Positions 14,773-22,465 of a stretch of 23,642 bases of DNA are shown here, piece by piece. This stretch comes from JBJKSO01 sp046703825 (lineage in GTDB: Bacteria > Chloroflexota > Dormibacteria > Aeolococcales > Bog-877), in NCBI GenBank assembly GCA_046703825.1, contig JBJKSO010000036.1, forward strand, positions 1 through 23,642. The letters are read 5' to 3'. A model generated the notes under the pieces. That model did not search any database. It was not told the DNA's origin and worked only from the letters and a program-made list of their open reading frames with translations. Made by a program: the position numbers and the translations under genes. Positions within the stretch are counted from its first letter, which is position 1. Each line of letters starts with the position of its first letter.

Positions 14773-15198
14773 TCAGATCTCAGTAGAGACTGTGTTGCGC
14801 GTACCGCCGGTAGCGATGCGGATTGCGGTTGCCAGGATCCAAGCCGCAACTGAGTAGACGACGATGGCAACCAAGTCTGCCCAATCCCAGTAGTGGCCGC
14901 TGGCGCCCAGCCGCGTCGAGAAGATTCCGGCGAAAGGTGCAGCCAGGGCACCGGCGACGTTGGCTATGAATTGCACGAAGCCAACTGCGTTCGCGCCCGC
15001 AGCCTTGAAGATGAAGTCCAGTGCCAGGATGACGTCCACAACGCCGGCCGCCAGCCAGACAAGCTGGGTGGAGCGGTACCCCGCAGGACTCGCCATCGAG
15101 CGCCGGCTCCTGACCACCGTTCTCTGGGTCCCGTTAGGGGTCTGCTCAACTCTGGTAGTCGTTGCCTCCCGCTGTTCCGTTCCGGTTGCGTTGTCCAT
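14773..15198 (-). CDS. YggT-like integral membrane protein
   Basis: A 141-aa protein with a hydrophilic Thr/Arg-rich N-terminus (residues 1-40) and a C-terminal region with hydrophobic helices at about 45-68, 73-95 and 105-127. The pattern STQLVWLAAGVVDVILALDFIFKAAGAN...GFVQFI...LAAPFAGIF follows YggT-family membrane proteins seen in high-GC Gram-positives, where PF-x-GIF after the second helix is typical. The start ATG 15198 has GGGAGGA (15211-15205) at good spacing. It leads a tight pair with the 51-aa hydrophobic peptide. Function of the family is poorly defined (osmotic or cell-division links reported in other bacteria). Confidence 0.7.
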   Translation of the reverse strand: MDNATGTEQREATTTRVEQTPNGTQRTVVRSRRSMASPAGYRSTQLVWLAAGVVDVILALDFIFKAAGANAVGFVQFIANVAGALAAPFAGIFSTRLGASGHYWDWADLVAIVVYSVAAWILATAIRIATGGTRNTVSTEI

Positions 15199-15331
15199 TC
15201 GGATCCTCCCGTTGATCGCGGGGCTGTCCCGGGATCAGTTGTACGGGCGCGGTCACGACCGACTGCCCTCGTTGCTTGACTAACGGCAACCAACGACCGC
15301 CGTTTCGGCCTGGCGATCGGGTGAGAGCGGA

Positions 15332-16270
15332 CTAAAGCCGAGTGATCCCCCAGCTCGAGACGCAGTCCTGGCCGGGCTCGAGGGTGACCAGTCCATCGCC
15401 GCTCTGCAAAGCGTTGGGCGCGCAGGTCATGGGCTCGACACCGAGTCCACGCCGCCGCTGGTCTTGGGGAAGGCTGTCACCCGTGAAGAGCATGAGAAAG
15501 CGGTGGCTGGAATCGGCCCAGAGTCGCGCCTTGGCTCCGGTTTCCGGTCTCTCCACCTCGACCCGCAGCTCGCCCTGCACCAACTCGAAGTCGGTGAAGG
15601 CGGTGTCGAGCACGGTGCCGGCGATGCGCCTTGGCGCGCGAAAGTCGAAGTCCGTGCCGTCCACCGGCAGCAATCTGCCGGTCGGTATCTGGCGCTCATC
15701 CGTCTCGAGCCGGCTCGTGGCGGGACAGGTGAGCACCAGGTGATCCACTGGTGGTTCGCCCAGCATGAGGTACGGGTGAGCGCCCAAACCGTACGGGAGT
15801 GGCCGCTGGCCGATGTTGCGCGCGCGAGCCGTGACTGACAGGCCCGAGTCCTGCAGTTGGTAGCGGACGCACAGCGAAAGGGTGAAGTCGTAGCCGGGTT
15901 GCGGGTACACCACGTGGCTCAGTTCCACCGCGTCATCGCTGGCGGCGGTTTGGGCCCACGCTGCCCAGCGAACCAGGCCGTGGATCGCGTTGTGCCGGTC
16001 GGGCTCGCTGAGCGGCAGATGGTAGTCCTGCCCGTCGAAGCGGTAGCTTCCGTCCTTGAGTCGGTTCGGCCAGGGGGCCAGCAGCTGTCCCCGACCTCCG
16101 GAAGCGCGCTCATCCGCGGCGAAGCCGTGGAGCAGCGGCTCGCCGTCCACCGAATAGTGGCGAAGCGTCGCTCCAACCTCGGTGACGATCGCCAACTGAC
16201 CTCTCCATCTCAGCTCGTGCTGCAGGCCAGAGGGGCGCTGGCTACCGAGTCCGGAATCGGGTGGGAGCAA
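15332..16270 (-). CDS. Aldose 1-epimerase (galactose mutarotase-like)
   Basis: Interconverts alpha and beta anomers of hexoses such as galactose or glucose. The 312-aa protein has the family's beta-sandwich hallmarks: LLAPWPNRLKDGSY (residues 63-76) for substrate contact, His97 in DRHNAIHGLVRW, His165 in GLGAHPYLML, and the catalytic base Glu279 in GVEPMTCAPNAL. The start is a TTG at 16270 with a perfect AGGAGG (16282-16277) six bases upstream, so the unusual codon is well supported. It is divergent from the ThDP-enzyme gene across a 151-bp region. Substrate specificity is not readable; the neighbouring GMC dehydrogenase could use the anomer it supplies (inference). Confidence 0.88.
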   Translation of the reverse strand: MLPPDSGLGSQRPSGLQHELRWRGQLAIVTEVGATLRHYSVDGEPLLHGFAADERASGGRGQLLAPWPNRLKDGSYRFDGQDYHLPLSEPDRHNAIHGLVRWAAWAQTAASDDAVELSHVVYPQPGYDFTLSLCVRYQLQDSGLSVTARARNIGQRPLPYGLGAHPYLMLGEPPVDHLVLTCPATSRLETDERQIPTGRLLPVDGTDFDFRAPRRIAGTVLDTAFTDFELVQGELRVEVERPETGAKARLWADSSHRFLMLFTGDSLPQDQRRRGLGVEPMTCAPNALQSGDGLVTLEPGQDCVSSWGITRL

Positions 16271-16357
16271 TTAGGTCCTCCTGGGTGGTGGGGGTGAGCC
16301 GGCAACCTTGCTCGGGGATTCGATGCCGACTATCTGAAACCTAGGCACTTCGGTCGC

Positions 16358-16383
16358 GTTAGGCAAGTCCGAGAGGTGGGTGC
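16358..16383 (+). promoter_or_regulatory. Possible SigB-like promoter of the redox operon
   Basis: GTTAGG (16358-16363), 14 bp, then GGGTGC (16378-16383) resembles the general-stress sigma pattern GTTTaa-N12-15-GGGTAt. Predicted transcription start near 16390 gives a leader of about 30 nt ending in GGAGGT before GTG 16422. Weak on its own. Confidence 0.3.
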
Positions 16384-16421
16384 GTTCCATTCCGTCCTGG
16401 GCCAGCAGTGGAGGTACGCCT

Positions 16422-18215
16422 GTGGGCAAGACCGTCGCCGATCATCTTTGTGAGCGTCTCGGGCAGTGGAACGTGCGCATGATCTACGGATATCCCGGCG
16501 ATGGCATCAACGGCGTGCTGGGCGCGCTCGAGCGACATCAAGAGCAGCTCCGCTTTGTCCAGACTCGGCACGAGGAGATGGCGGCTTTCATGGCCACCGC
16601 GCACGCCAAGTTCACCGGGGAGGTGGGGGTATGCATGGCCACCTCCGGGCCAGGCGCGATACACCTTCTCAACGGCCTGTACGACGCCAAGCTCGACCAT
16701 CAACCGGTAGTGGCGATCGTGGGGCAGACCTACGCTCGTGCCCTGGGCGGCGCCTTTCAGCAGGAGGTCAAGCTGCTGCAGCTGTACAGCGACGTCGCTG
16801 GCGAGTACTGCGAGCAAGTCAACCATCCGGCCGCCTTGCGCCACACCATCGACCGGGCGATCCGGGTGGCGAAGGCCTTCCACACCGTCACCTGCGTGAT
16901 CCTGCCCGCGGACGTTCAGGACATGGAGGCGGTGGAGAAGCCCCCCCACGCCACCCACACGGTGCACTCCGGCACCGGCTACTGGCCACCCCGGATCGTC
17001 CCGCGCGAGGGGGACCTCCGAACAGCTGCGGACATCCTGAACTCGGGGTCGAAGGTGGCGATGCTGGTGGGGGCAGGTGCGTTGCACGCCCGGTCCCAGG
17101 TGATGGCCGTGGCCGAGAAGCTCGGAGCAGGGGTTGCCAAGGCCTTGCTGGGAAAGGCGGTACTCCCGGACGACCTTCCCTACTGCACCGGTTCAATCGG
17201 GCTTTTGGGCAGCAAGCCCAGCTGGACCTTGATGCAGGAGTGCGACACCCTGCTGATGGTGGGGAGCAGCTTCCCGTACTCGGAGTTCCTGCCCAAAGAG
17301 GGGCAGGCGCGCGGCATTCAGATCGACCTCGACCCGCGCATGCTCAGCCTGCGCTACCCCATGGAGCTGGCCCTCACCGGGGACAGCGCCGACACCCTGG
17401 ACCAGCTGCTCCCGATGCTGGAGCAGAAGTCGGATCGGGGCTGGCGGGAGAAGATCGAGGCCGAGGTGAGCGACTGGTGGAAGCTGATGGACGACCGGGC
17501 GCAGCCGGAGATGCAAAACGGTCGGTTGCGGCCCCAGGCCCTGTTCGCATCGCTCTCCCGGCGGCTGCCTGACAACGCCATCGTCACCAGCGACTCCGGC
17601 TCGGCGGCCAACTGGTTTGCGCGCCACATCCGCATCCGCGGGGAGATGAAGGCTTCCCTCTCGGGCAATCTGGCCACCATGGTCCCCGGCGTCCCCTACG
17701 CTCTGGGGGCGAAGTTTGCCTTTCCCGACCGGCTGTGTGTCGCGCTGATCGGGGACGGCGCGATGCAGATGGGCGGCATGGCCGAGATGATCACCGCCGC
17801 CGAGCATTACCACGAGTGGAGCGATCCCCGTCTCGTGGTGCTGGTGCTGAACAACGAGGACCTGAACCAGGTCACCTGGGAGCAGAAGGTTCTCGCCGGC
17901 GACCCGCGCTTCGAGACCTCTCAGCACATCCCACCGCTGCACTACGCGCGGTATGCCGAGCTGATCGGCCTCGACGGGATTCGCGTCGAGAAACCGGAGG
18001 ACATCGATTCCGCCTGGGACAGAGCGCTGGCTGGTCGGCGGCCGGTGATCATCGACGCACTGACCGACCCCAACGAGCCACCCTTGCCGCCACACATCAC
18101 GATCGAGCAGGCCAAGAAATTGGCCAGCTCGCTCGCCGACGCCCCGAGCCCGGGCCTGGCCGGCGCGCTGGCCGCGGCGAAGGAAAAGGTGGACGAGTTC
18201 GTCCCCGGCCGCTAA
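16422..18215 (+). CDS. Thiamine-diphosphate-dependent enzyme, pyruvate oxidase/PoxB-like
   Basis: A 597-aa member of the ThDP family that includes pyruvate:quinone oxidoreductase, acetolactate synthase and oxalyl-CoA decarboxylase. The pyrimidine-binding domain carries RHEEMAAF with the activating glutamate at residue 51 and TSGPGAIHLLNGLYDAK. A central Rossmann-type domain follows (ILNSGSKVAMLVGAGAL, DLDPRMLS). The pyrophosphate domain has GDGAMQMGGMAEM starting at residue 444 and the paired asparagines 477-478, matching the GDG-x(~30)-NN motif. The C-terminus (AKKLASSLADAPSPG onward) can form an amphipathic helix, as in membrane-activated PoxB, though this is suggestive only. GTG 16422 is chosen because GGAGGT precedes it at good spacing; the 14 upstream codons are not conserved-looking. 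Exact substrate is uncertain, but pyruvate decarboxylation is the likeliest. Confidence 0.85.
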   Translation: MGKTVADHLCERLGQWNVRMIYGYPGDGINGVLGALERHQEQLRFVQTRHEEMAAFMATAHAKFTGEVGVCMATSGPGAIHLLNGLYDAKLDHQPVVAIVGQTYARALGGAFQQEVKLLQLYSDVAGEYCEQVNHPAALRHTIDRAIRVAKAFHTVTCVILPADVQDMEAVEKPPHATHTVHSGTGYWPPRIVPREGDLRTAADILNSGSKVAMLVGAGALHARSQVMAVAEKLGAGVAKALLGKAVLPDDLPYCTGSIGLLGSKPSWTLMQECDTLLMVGSSFPYSEFLPKEGQARGIQIDLDPRMLSLRYPMELALTGDSADTLDQLLPMLEQKSDRGWREKIEAEVSDWWKLMDDRAQPEMQNGRLRPQALFASLSRRLPDNAIVTSDSGSAANWFARHIRIRGEMKASLSGNLATMVPGVPYALGAKFAFPDRLCVALIGDGAMQMGGMAEMITAAEHYHEWSDPRLVVLVLNNEDLNQVTWEQKVLAGDPRFETSQHIPPLHYARYAELIGLDGIRVEKPEDIDSAWDRALAGRRPVIIDALTDPNEPPLPPHITIEQAKKLASSLADAPSPGLAGALAAAKEKVDEFVPGR

Positions 18216-18222
18216 CCGCCGA

Positions 18223-18762
18223 ATGAAGCCGCGTTCGCACCCCAAGCCGCCCGCGTCCATGTGGCGCCGGGCGGCGGAGCAGGTGGCCCACGGCCGCTTC
18301 CAGCGCTCGCTTGCCGGGTTCACCGCCTTCGCGGCGGGTATGACCAGCGCCGAGATCGCGATCGAACACTACCGGGCCAGCTACGGCCACAAGATGATGT
18401 GGTCCCCGGTCCTGGTCGCTCCGCCGCTGATGGCGGCGGCGGTGGCGGCCGTCTTCGACGAGCGAGCGGCCCGGACCTGGTTGCCACTCGCGGCGGGTGC
18501 GTACGTTCTCGATGGGCTGCTGGGCGAGTACTACCACGCAGTGGGGGTCCAGCACCGACCTGGTGGTTGGCGGATTCCCACCTACAACGTGCCCATGGGC
18601 CCGCCAATCCTGGCCCCGGGGCTGATGGCGGTGGTGGGGGGACTGGGGCTGCTGGCGGCCATGCTGAGGCGCGAAGAGAATTTGCGGGCCAGCCGGCCCC
18701 GGACCAGCCACTCGCGATGGCAAGCACTGCACGCTGCGGGGGCGAAACTGCCTTGGCGCTGA
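18223..18762 (+). CDS. Unrecognised four-helix membrane protein of the redox operon
   Basis: This 179-aa protein matches no family I can name. Hydrophobic segments lie at about residues 28-48, 60-78, 85-104 and 126-148. Histidines sit at helix ends: His49 and His56 after the first (EHYRASYGHKMMW), His105 and His111 after the third (GEYYHAVGVQHRPGGW). This placement is compatible with quinone or heme contact but is not proof. A Pro/Gly-rich loop with PTYNVPMGPP precedes helix four. It begins seven bases after the ThDP-enzyme stop and overlaps the following subunit 3-like gene, so it is an integral part of the operon. It may anchor the soluble dehydrogenase to the membrane and pass on electrons (inference). 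Confidence 0.7.
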   Translation: MKPRSHPKPPASMWRRAAEQVAHGRFQRSLAGFTAFAAGMTSAEIAIEHYRASYGHKMMWSPVLVAPPLMAAAVAAVFDERAARTWLPLAAGAYVLDGLLGEYYHAVGVQHRPGGWRIPTYNVPMGPPILAPGLMAVVGGLGLLAAMLRREENLRASRPRTSHSRWQALHAAGAKLPWR

Positions 18763-19493
18763 AGCCCGACCTACGCCAGGGGAGCCACCTCCCCAACTTG
18801 CGCCCGGGCGGCCAGCCGCCGAACCCAAACTGGCTACCGAGACAGCGCCGCGGCACCACCCCCCAGATGGTGGGCCGCTACCCCGACTACGACGTGCTGG
18901 CCAACAAGGATGGTTGGGACGAGGCGACCCGTCGAGTGGTGCTGAAGCGCTTGGAGCCGCCGGTTCGTATGCGCTTTTTCGACCCCGCCGAGGAGAGGAC
19001 GCTGCGCCGTCTCTGCGATCTGCTCATGGCGCAGGACGGCGACCCGCGGGTGCCGGTGGCGGAGGCGCTGGACGGCAAGCTGGCGGCGGGGGAGTTGGAC
19101 GGCTACCAGTACGAGGACATGCCCGACGATCGGGACACCTGGCGGCTGGTGCTGCTCGGACTGGAAGAGGCCTCGCGTGAGCGCGGCGGGGCAGAGTTCG
19201 CCGAGCTGGAGGTCGCTGACGCCGAGCAGCTGGTGGCCGCGTTCATGCGGGGGGAACTCCAGGGGGGCGTGTTCGAGCATCTCAACTGCAAGCGGGCGGC
19301 CGCGGTCTGCATGCGCATGGTGGCGAGCGCCTTCTACGCGCATCCCTGGGCCTGGAACGAGATCGGATTCGGCGGCCCCGCCTATCCGCAGGGCTTCATG
19401 AGGATCGGCCCGGTCGGTACCCGAGAGCCCTACGAGCGCGGGGGAGCCAGCGACGAGGATCCGGTCGGGCTGGCCGAGGAACTGGAGCCCTGA
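18717..19493 (+). CDS. Gluconate 2-dehydrogenase subunit 3-like protein
   Basis: The recognisable region (PPVRMRFFDPAEERTLRRLCDLLMAQDGDPRVPVAEALDGKL and LNCKRAAAVCMRMVASAFYAHPWAWNEIGFGGPAYPQGF) matches the small-subunit family of membrane-bound FAD dehydrogenases. Family knowledge: this subunit accompanies a GMC catalytic subunit, is needed for its maturation, and usually carries a Tat signal to export both. No RR-x-F-L-type signal is seen here, which is odd. The start is unresolved: ATG 18717 (258 aa, overlapping the membrane-protein gene by 46 bp) or TTG 18753 (246 aa, ten-base overlap). The frame continues further upstream as a shadow of the previous gene. The GMC gene follows 26 bp downstream. 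Confidence 0.8.
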   Translation: MASTARCGGETALALKPDLRQGSHLPNLRPGGQPPNPNWLPRQRRGTTPQMVGRYPDYDVLANKDGWDEATRRVVLKRLEPPVRMRFFDPAEERTLRRLCDLLMAQDGDPRVPVAEALDGKLAAGELDGYQYEDMPDDRDTWRLVLLGLEEASRERGGAEFAELEVADAEQLVAAFMRGELQGGVFEHLNCKRAAAVCMRMVASAFYAHPWAWNEIGFGGPAYPQGFMRIGPVGTREPYERGGASDEDPVGLAEELEP

Positions 19494-19519
19494 AGCGCCA
19501 ATTGCTGAAGGGGTCGGTC

Positions 19520-21133
19520 ATGCCCAAGGGCAACGACTCCGCGCGGCTGCTGGACCCGAACCGCCGTAACTTGCCCGGCGAGGCCTGGATGCGTCGCTAT
19601 CCGGACGACGACCCGGTCGATCTCTGCATTGTCGGCGCCGGGGCGGGCGGGTCGGTGCTGGCGCAGCGCCTGGCTCGAAGGGGGTGGCGGATTGTGGTGC
19701 TGGAGGCCGGCCCCTTCTGGCACCCGGACGAGGACTGGGTCAGCGACGAGGCGGGCTCCCACGGTCTCTACTGGACCTCCAAGCGGATCGTGGGCGGCGG
19801 CAACCCGATCGAGCTGGGCAAGAACAACAGCGGCCACGGAGTGGGAGGTTCCATGAACCACTACGCCGGCTACTGCCCGCGCTTCCACCCCTCCGACTTC
19901 CAGACCAAGACCGTGGACGGGGTTGGCGCCGACTGGCCCATCACCTACTCGGAGCTGCGACCCTACTACGCGCAGATCGAGCGAGAGCTGCCGGTGGCGG
20001 GCCAGGACTGGCCGTGGGGGGATCCCCACTCGTACCCACACGCGCCTCATCCGGTCGGGTCGCCGGCGATGGCGCTCTGGGAGGGAGCCCGCCGGCTGGG
20101 GATCGAAATGCGGGTTGGGCCGGTGGGCATCACCAACGGTCGCTTCGGCAACCGTCCCCATTGCATCTACCGTGGCTACTGCCTGCAAGGCTGCAAAGTG
20201 GGCGCCAAGGCGAGCCCGCTGGTGACCCACGTCCCGGACGCCCTGGAGCACGGGGTGGAGTTCCGCGCCAACTGCATGGCGGCCCGCATCACGCTGGACG
20301 GGCGGGGGGAGGCGGATGGAGTTGTCTACTTCCCCGCTCCCGGTGCCCCCGAGCGCCGCCAGCGGGCGCGGATGGTGGCCGTGGCCGGCTACTCGATCGA
20401 GACCCCGCGGCTGCTGCTGGAATCCAGTTGCGCGGGCTTCCCCAATGGCCTCTGCAACAACGAAGACCAGGTGGGCCGCTACGTCATGGTGCAGGGGGCT
20501 ACCCAGACCGCGGGGCGGTTCGCTGACGAGCTACGCATGTACAAGGCTCCGCCGCCCGAGGTCTCATCGGAGCAGTTCTACGAGACCGATTCCGGGCGAG
20601 GCTTCGCGCGTGGGTTCAGCATCCAGACAGTGTCGCCGCTGCCCATCGCCTGGGCGGAGCACGTGGTCGCCGAGGGCCATTGGGGCGGCGCCCTGCGCGA
20701 GTACATGCGCGACTACAACCACTGGGCCACCATTGGTGTGCTCAACGAGCTGCTGCCGGTTGCCGACAACCGCGTGACCTTGGCCGCCGAGGAGGACCAG
20801 TACCACCTCCCGGTCGCACACTTCAGCTACACCCTCTGCGAGAACGACAAGGCGAACATGGCCTTCTCCAAGGACGTGATCCAGCGGATCGTCAAGGCCT
20901 CCGGCGCCCAGGACGTGCTCAGCATTCAGCGCTTCGCCCATCTGATCGGGGGGGCCCGCATGGGCACCTCTCCCGACAACAGCGTCGTGGACGGCTGGCA
21001 GCGGACCTGGGCAGTGCCCAACCTGTATTGCTCCGACGGCAGCGTCTGTCCGACCCAGGGGAGCGCCAACCCCGCGCTGACCATCATGGCGCTGGCCGCA
21101 CGGCTGGCGGATCACCTCGCCGGTCGCATCTGA
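19520..21133 (+). CDS. GMC-family FAD oxidoreductase (dehydrogenase catalytic subunit)
   Basis: A 537-aa flavoprotein oxidising an alcohol or sugar. The FAD-binding Rossmann motif is IVGAGAGGSV (GxGxxG at 39-44) with Glu62 for the ribose. GGSMNHYAGYCPRF (109-122) follows the family's GGSS-like block. The C-terminal active site has His474 in RFAHLIGGARMGTSPDNSVVD and Asn518 in GSANPALTIMALAARLADHL. Cys215, Cys221 and Cys225 form C-x5-C-x3-C within PHCIYRGYCLQGCKVGAKAS. The same spacing occurs in the catalytic subunit of bacterial FAD-glucose dehydrogenase, where the cysteines hold a [3Fe-4S] cluster. ATG 19520 has AAGGGG (19508-19513) six bases upstream. No signal peptide is visible, so location depends on its partner. 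No cytochrome c subunit gene follows. Confidence 0.88.
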   Translation: MPKGNDSARLLDPNRRNLPGEAWMRRYPDDDPVDLCIVGAGAGGSVLAQRLARRGWRIVVLEAGPFWHPDEDWVSDEAGSHGLYWTSKRIVGGGNPIELGKNNSGHGVGGSMNHYAGYCPRFHPSDFQTKTVDGVGADWPITYSELRPYYAQIERELPVAGQDWPWGDPHSYPHAPHPVGSPAMALWEGARRLGIEMRVGPVGITNGRFGNRPHCIYRGYCLQGCKVGAKASPLVTHVPDALEHGVEFRANCMAARITLDGRGEADGVVYFPAPGAPERRQRARMVAVAGYSIETPRLLLESSCAGFPNGLCNNEDQVGRYVMVQGATQTAGRFADELRMYKAPPPEVSSEQFYETDSGRGFARGFSIQTVSPLPIAWAEHVVAEGHWGGALREYMRDYNHWATIGVLNELLPVADNRVTLAAEEDQYHLPVAHFSYTLCENDKANMAFSKDVIQRIVKASGAQDVLSIQRFAHLIGGARMGTSPDNSVVDGWQRTWAVPNLYCSDGSVCPTQGSANPALTIMALAARLADHLAGRI

Positions 21134-21160
21134 GCCGTGAAACGGTCGGTGGCGGGGGCC

Positions 21161-21184
21161 GTTGTTTCTTTCGTCTCCGGGTAC
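21161..21184 (+). promoter_or_regulatory. SigB-like promoter of the 53-aa gene
   Basis: GTTGTT (21161-21166), 12 bp, GGGTAC (21179-21184) closely follows the general-stress sigma consensus GTTTaa-N12-14-GGGTAt. The predicted start near 21191 leaves a leader of about 24 nt with AAAGGAG (21200-21206) before ATG 21215. Confidence 0.4.
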
Positions 21185-21214
21185 TTAACTTCCGAGAACA
21201 AAAGGAGCGAAGCC

Positions 21215-21376
21215 ATGTGCGCCAGTTGCGGTTGCGACATGCCCCGCGAGAAGCACGCCGACGGCGATATCACCCTGGACGATCTGGAGCGTGCGGGCAG
21301 TAACCACGGCCTGAACGCCGAGCAGACCGCGGAGAACATAGTCAAGGCGGTACAGCGGGAGCAAAGCCAGCTGTAG
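21215..21376 (+). CDS. 53-aa Cys-rich mini-protein (MC-x-x-CGC)
   Basis: From ATG 21215, preceded by a good AAAGGAG, the peptide begins MCASCGCDMPREKHADGD and continues with a helical part (ITLDDLERAGSNHGLNAEQTAENIVKAV). Cys2, Cys5 and Cys7 with nearby His could bind a metal such as zinc, or undergo redox chemistry. Short proteins with an MCxxCGC start and an ITxDDL helix are, from memory, widespread in Actinobacteria with no known role. The frame is open back to 21137, but the upstream part crosses the promoter. It sits 81 bp after the GMC gene with its own promoter, so it is probably a separate stress-responsive unit. Confidence 0.75.
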   Translation: MCASCGCDMPREKHADGDITLDDLERAGSNHGLNAEQTAENIVKAVQREQSQL

Positions 21377-21386
21377 CGGTTCGCCC

Positions 21387-21420
21387 GCGCGGCAGCCAGC
21401 TGGGCTGCTGGCTACTGCGC
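21387..21420 (+). terminator. Hairpin between convergent genes (bidirectional terminator candidate)
   Basis: GCGCGGCAGCCAG (21387-21399) pairs with CTGGCTACTGCGC (21408-21420), a 13-bp stem with one G-U pair and one mismatch around an 8-nt loop. It starts ten bases after the 53-aa gene and includes the stop codon of the convergent membrane-protein gene. No T-tract on either side. Confidence 0.5.
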
Positions 21421-22458
21421 GGAGCTCCCCGCCCCGGCCTTGGTGCGGCCATCTGGCCGCTGCTTGGGTTGGTTCTCTCTGGTGACCACGTCCTTGCGTT
21501 TCAGGTCATAGCGGCGACGGGCGATCAGGTAGGCGGCCCCGCCGTAGAGCGTTCCCAGCCCCTTGTCTCCCGCCCGCTGGAGCAGCGCGACCGCCACGGC
21601 GACCCCGAAGGGCAATCCCAGGGCCACCAGCATGCCGATCGCGACCGCCTCGAACCCCCCCAGGCCTCCGGGGGACATCGAGAGCCCGCCGGCCAGGTGG
21701 GCGACGGCGTAGGCGAGAGCGGCCTCCGGCCAGCCCAGCTTGCCGGGGTCGACCGCTTGCGCGATGATCCAGAACATGGTGACGGTGGAGATCACCTGGA
21801 CGGCGCTGATCGCCGACCAGTAGGCAGTGTCCCAGTGCCCTACCAGGTCCAGTGAGTCTTGGCGCAGGACCTCAATGTCCCGGGCGAAGCGCTTGACCAG
21901 CGGGATCTTGCGGACGATGGCCATCACCCGGTCGAAGACCGGCTCCACCACCAGCATGGCGATGACGGTCCCGATCCCGAGCAGGGCGGTGGCGATGCCG
22001 AAGATGGCGAAGTGCTCTCGGGCCGACGCCGGCAGGGCGGCCAGCACGATCAGCAGCGAGTAGATCAACTCCTGGACGGTGACGGTCGCTACGGTGGCGC
22101 CGATCTCGCAGCGGCTCACTTCGCTTACGAAGACCGCGCGTGTCAGCTCGCCCCCGGGGACCAGGCCGGCCGACTGGCCGGCCACATTGAGCAGGACGAT
22201 ATCCCGCACCGGGAGCTTGACCCCGATCCGGCGCAGCAGCTGGACCCAGCGCACCCCCTGCATCAGGAAGTAGAAGAGCGACAAGGCGGCCACTACCGGC
22301 GCGAAGACCGGATCGAAGTGGCGAGCCGCGGCGGCGAACTGCGCGGGGGAGGCGGCTAGCAGCAGGCCGGCGATGGCGCCCAGCGCCACCGTGAGCGGCA
22401 AAAGGCGCTTGGCCCGGTTCCGCCAGGGACCCCAGCGGTCGTGGTCCCGACCGGCCAT
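21412..22458 (-). CDS. Lysylphosphatidylglycerol synthase transmembrane/flippase-like protein (UPF0104 type)
   Basis: A 348-aa integral membrane protein with about eight hydrophobic helices. Family features are FLMQGVRWVQLLRRIGVKLP, LLNVAGQSAGLVPGGELTRAVFVSE after the third helix, TVTVQELIYSLLIV, and HLAGGLSMSPGGLGGFEAVAIGMLVALGLP near the end, which is the conserved PGGxGxxE block of the LPG_synthase_TM (PF03706) family. Members include the MprF flippase domain and glycan or lipid transport proteins; no synthase domain is attached here, so the substrate is unknown. Both ends are basic. ATG 22458 has no ribosome-binding site; it is preceded by CTAATTAG. It lies 76 bp downstream of the SDR gene, with a hairpin between them. 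Confidence 0.8.
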   Translation of the reverse strand: MAGRDHDRWGPWRNRAKRLLPLTVALGAIAGLLLAASPAQFAAAARHFDPVFAPVVAALSLFYFLMQGVRWVQLLRRIGVKLPVRDIVLLNVAGQSAGLVPGGELTRAVFVSEVSRCEIGATVATVTVQELIYSLLIVLAALPASAREHFAIFGIATALLGIGTVIAMLVVEPVFDRVMAIVRKIPLVKRFARDIEVLRQDSLDLVGHWDTAYWSAISAVQVISTVTMFWIIAQAVDPGKLGWPEAALAYAVAHLAGGLSMSPGGLGGFEAVAIGMLVALGLPFGVAVAVALLQRAGDKGLGTLYGGAAYLIARRRYDLKRKDVVTRENQPKQRPDGRTKAGAGSSAQ

Positions 22459-22465
22459 CTAATTA

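Noticed and set aside
15275..16367. Shared CGTTAGnCAAG on the minus strand before the YggT-like gene (15285-15275) and plus strand before the ThDP gene (16357-16367)
   Set aside because: An 11-base near match is expected by chance over 47 kb of strand and its placement relative to the two starts differs.
17193..18323. 376-codon minus-strand frame opposite the ThDP enzyme
   Set aside because: Shadow of a gene with intact catalytic motifs; no start signal or motif on the minus strand.
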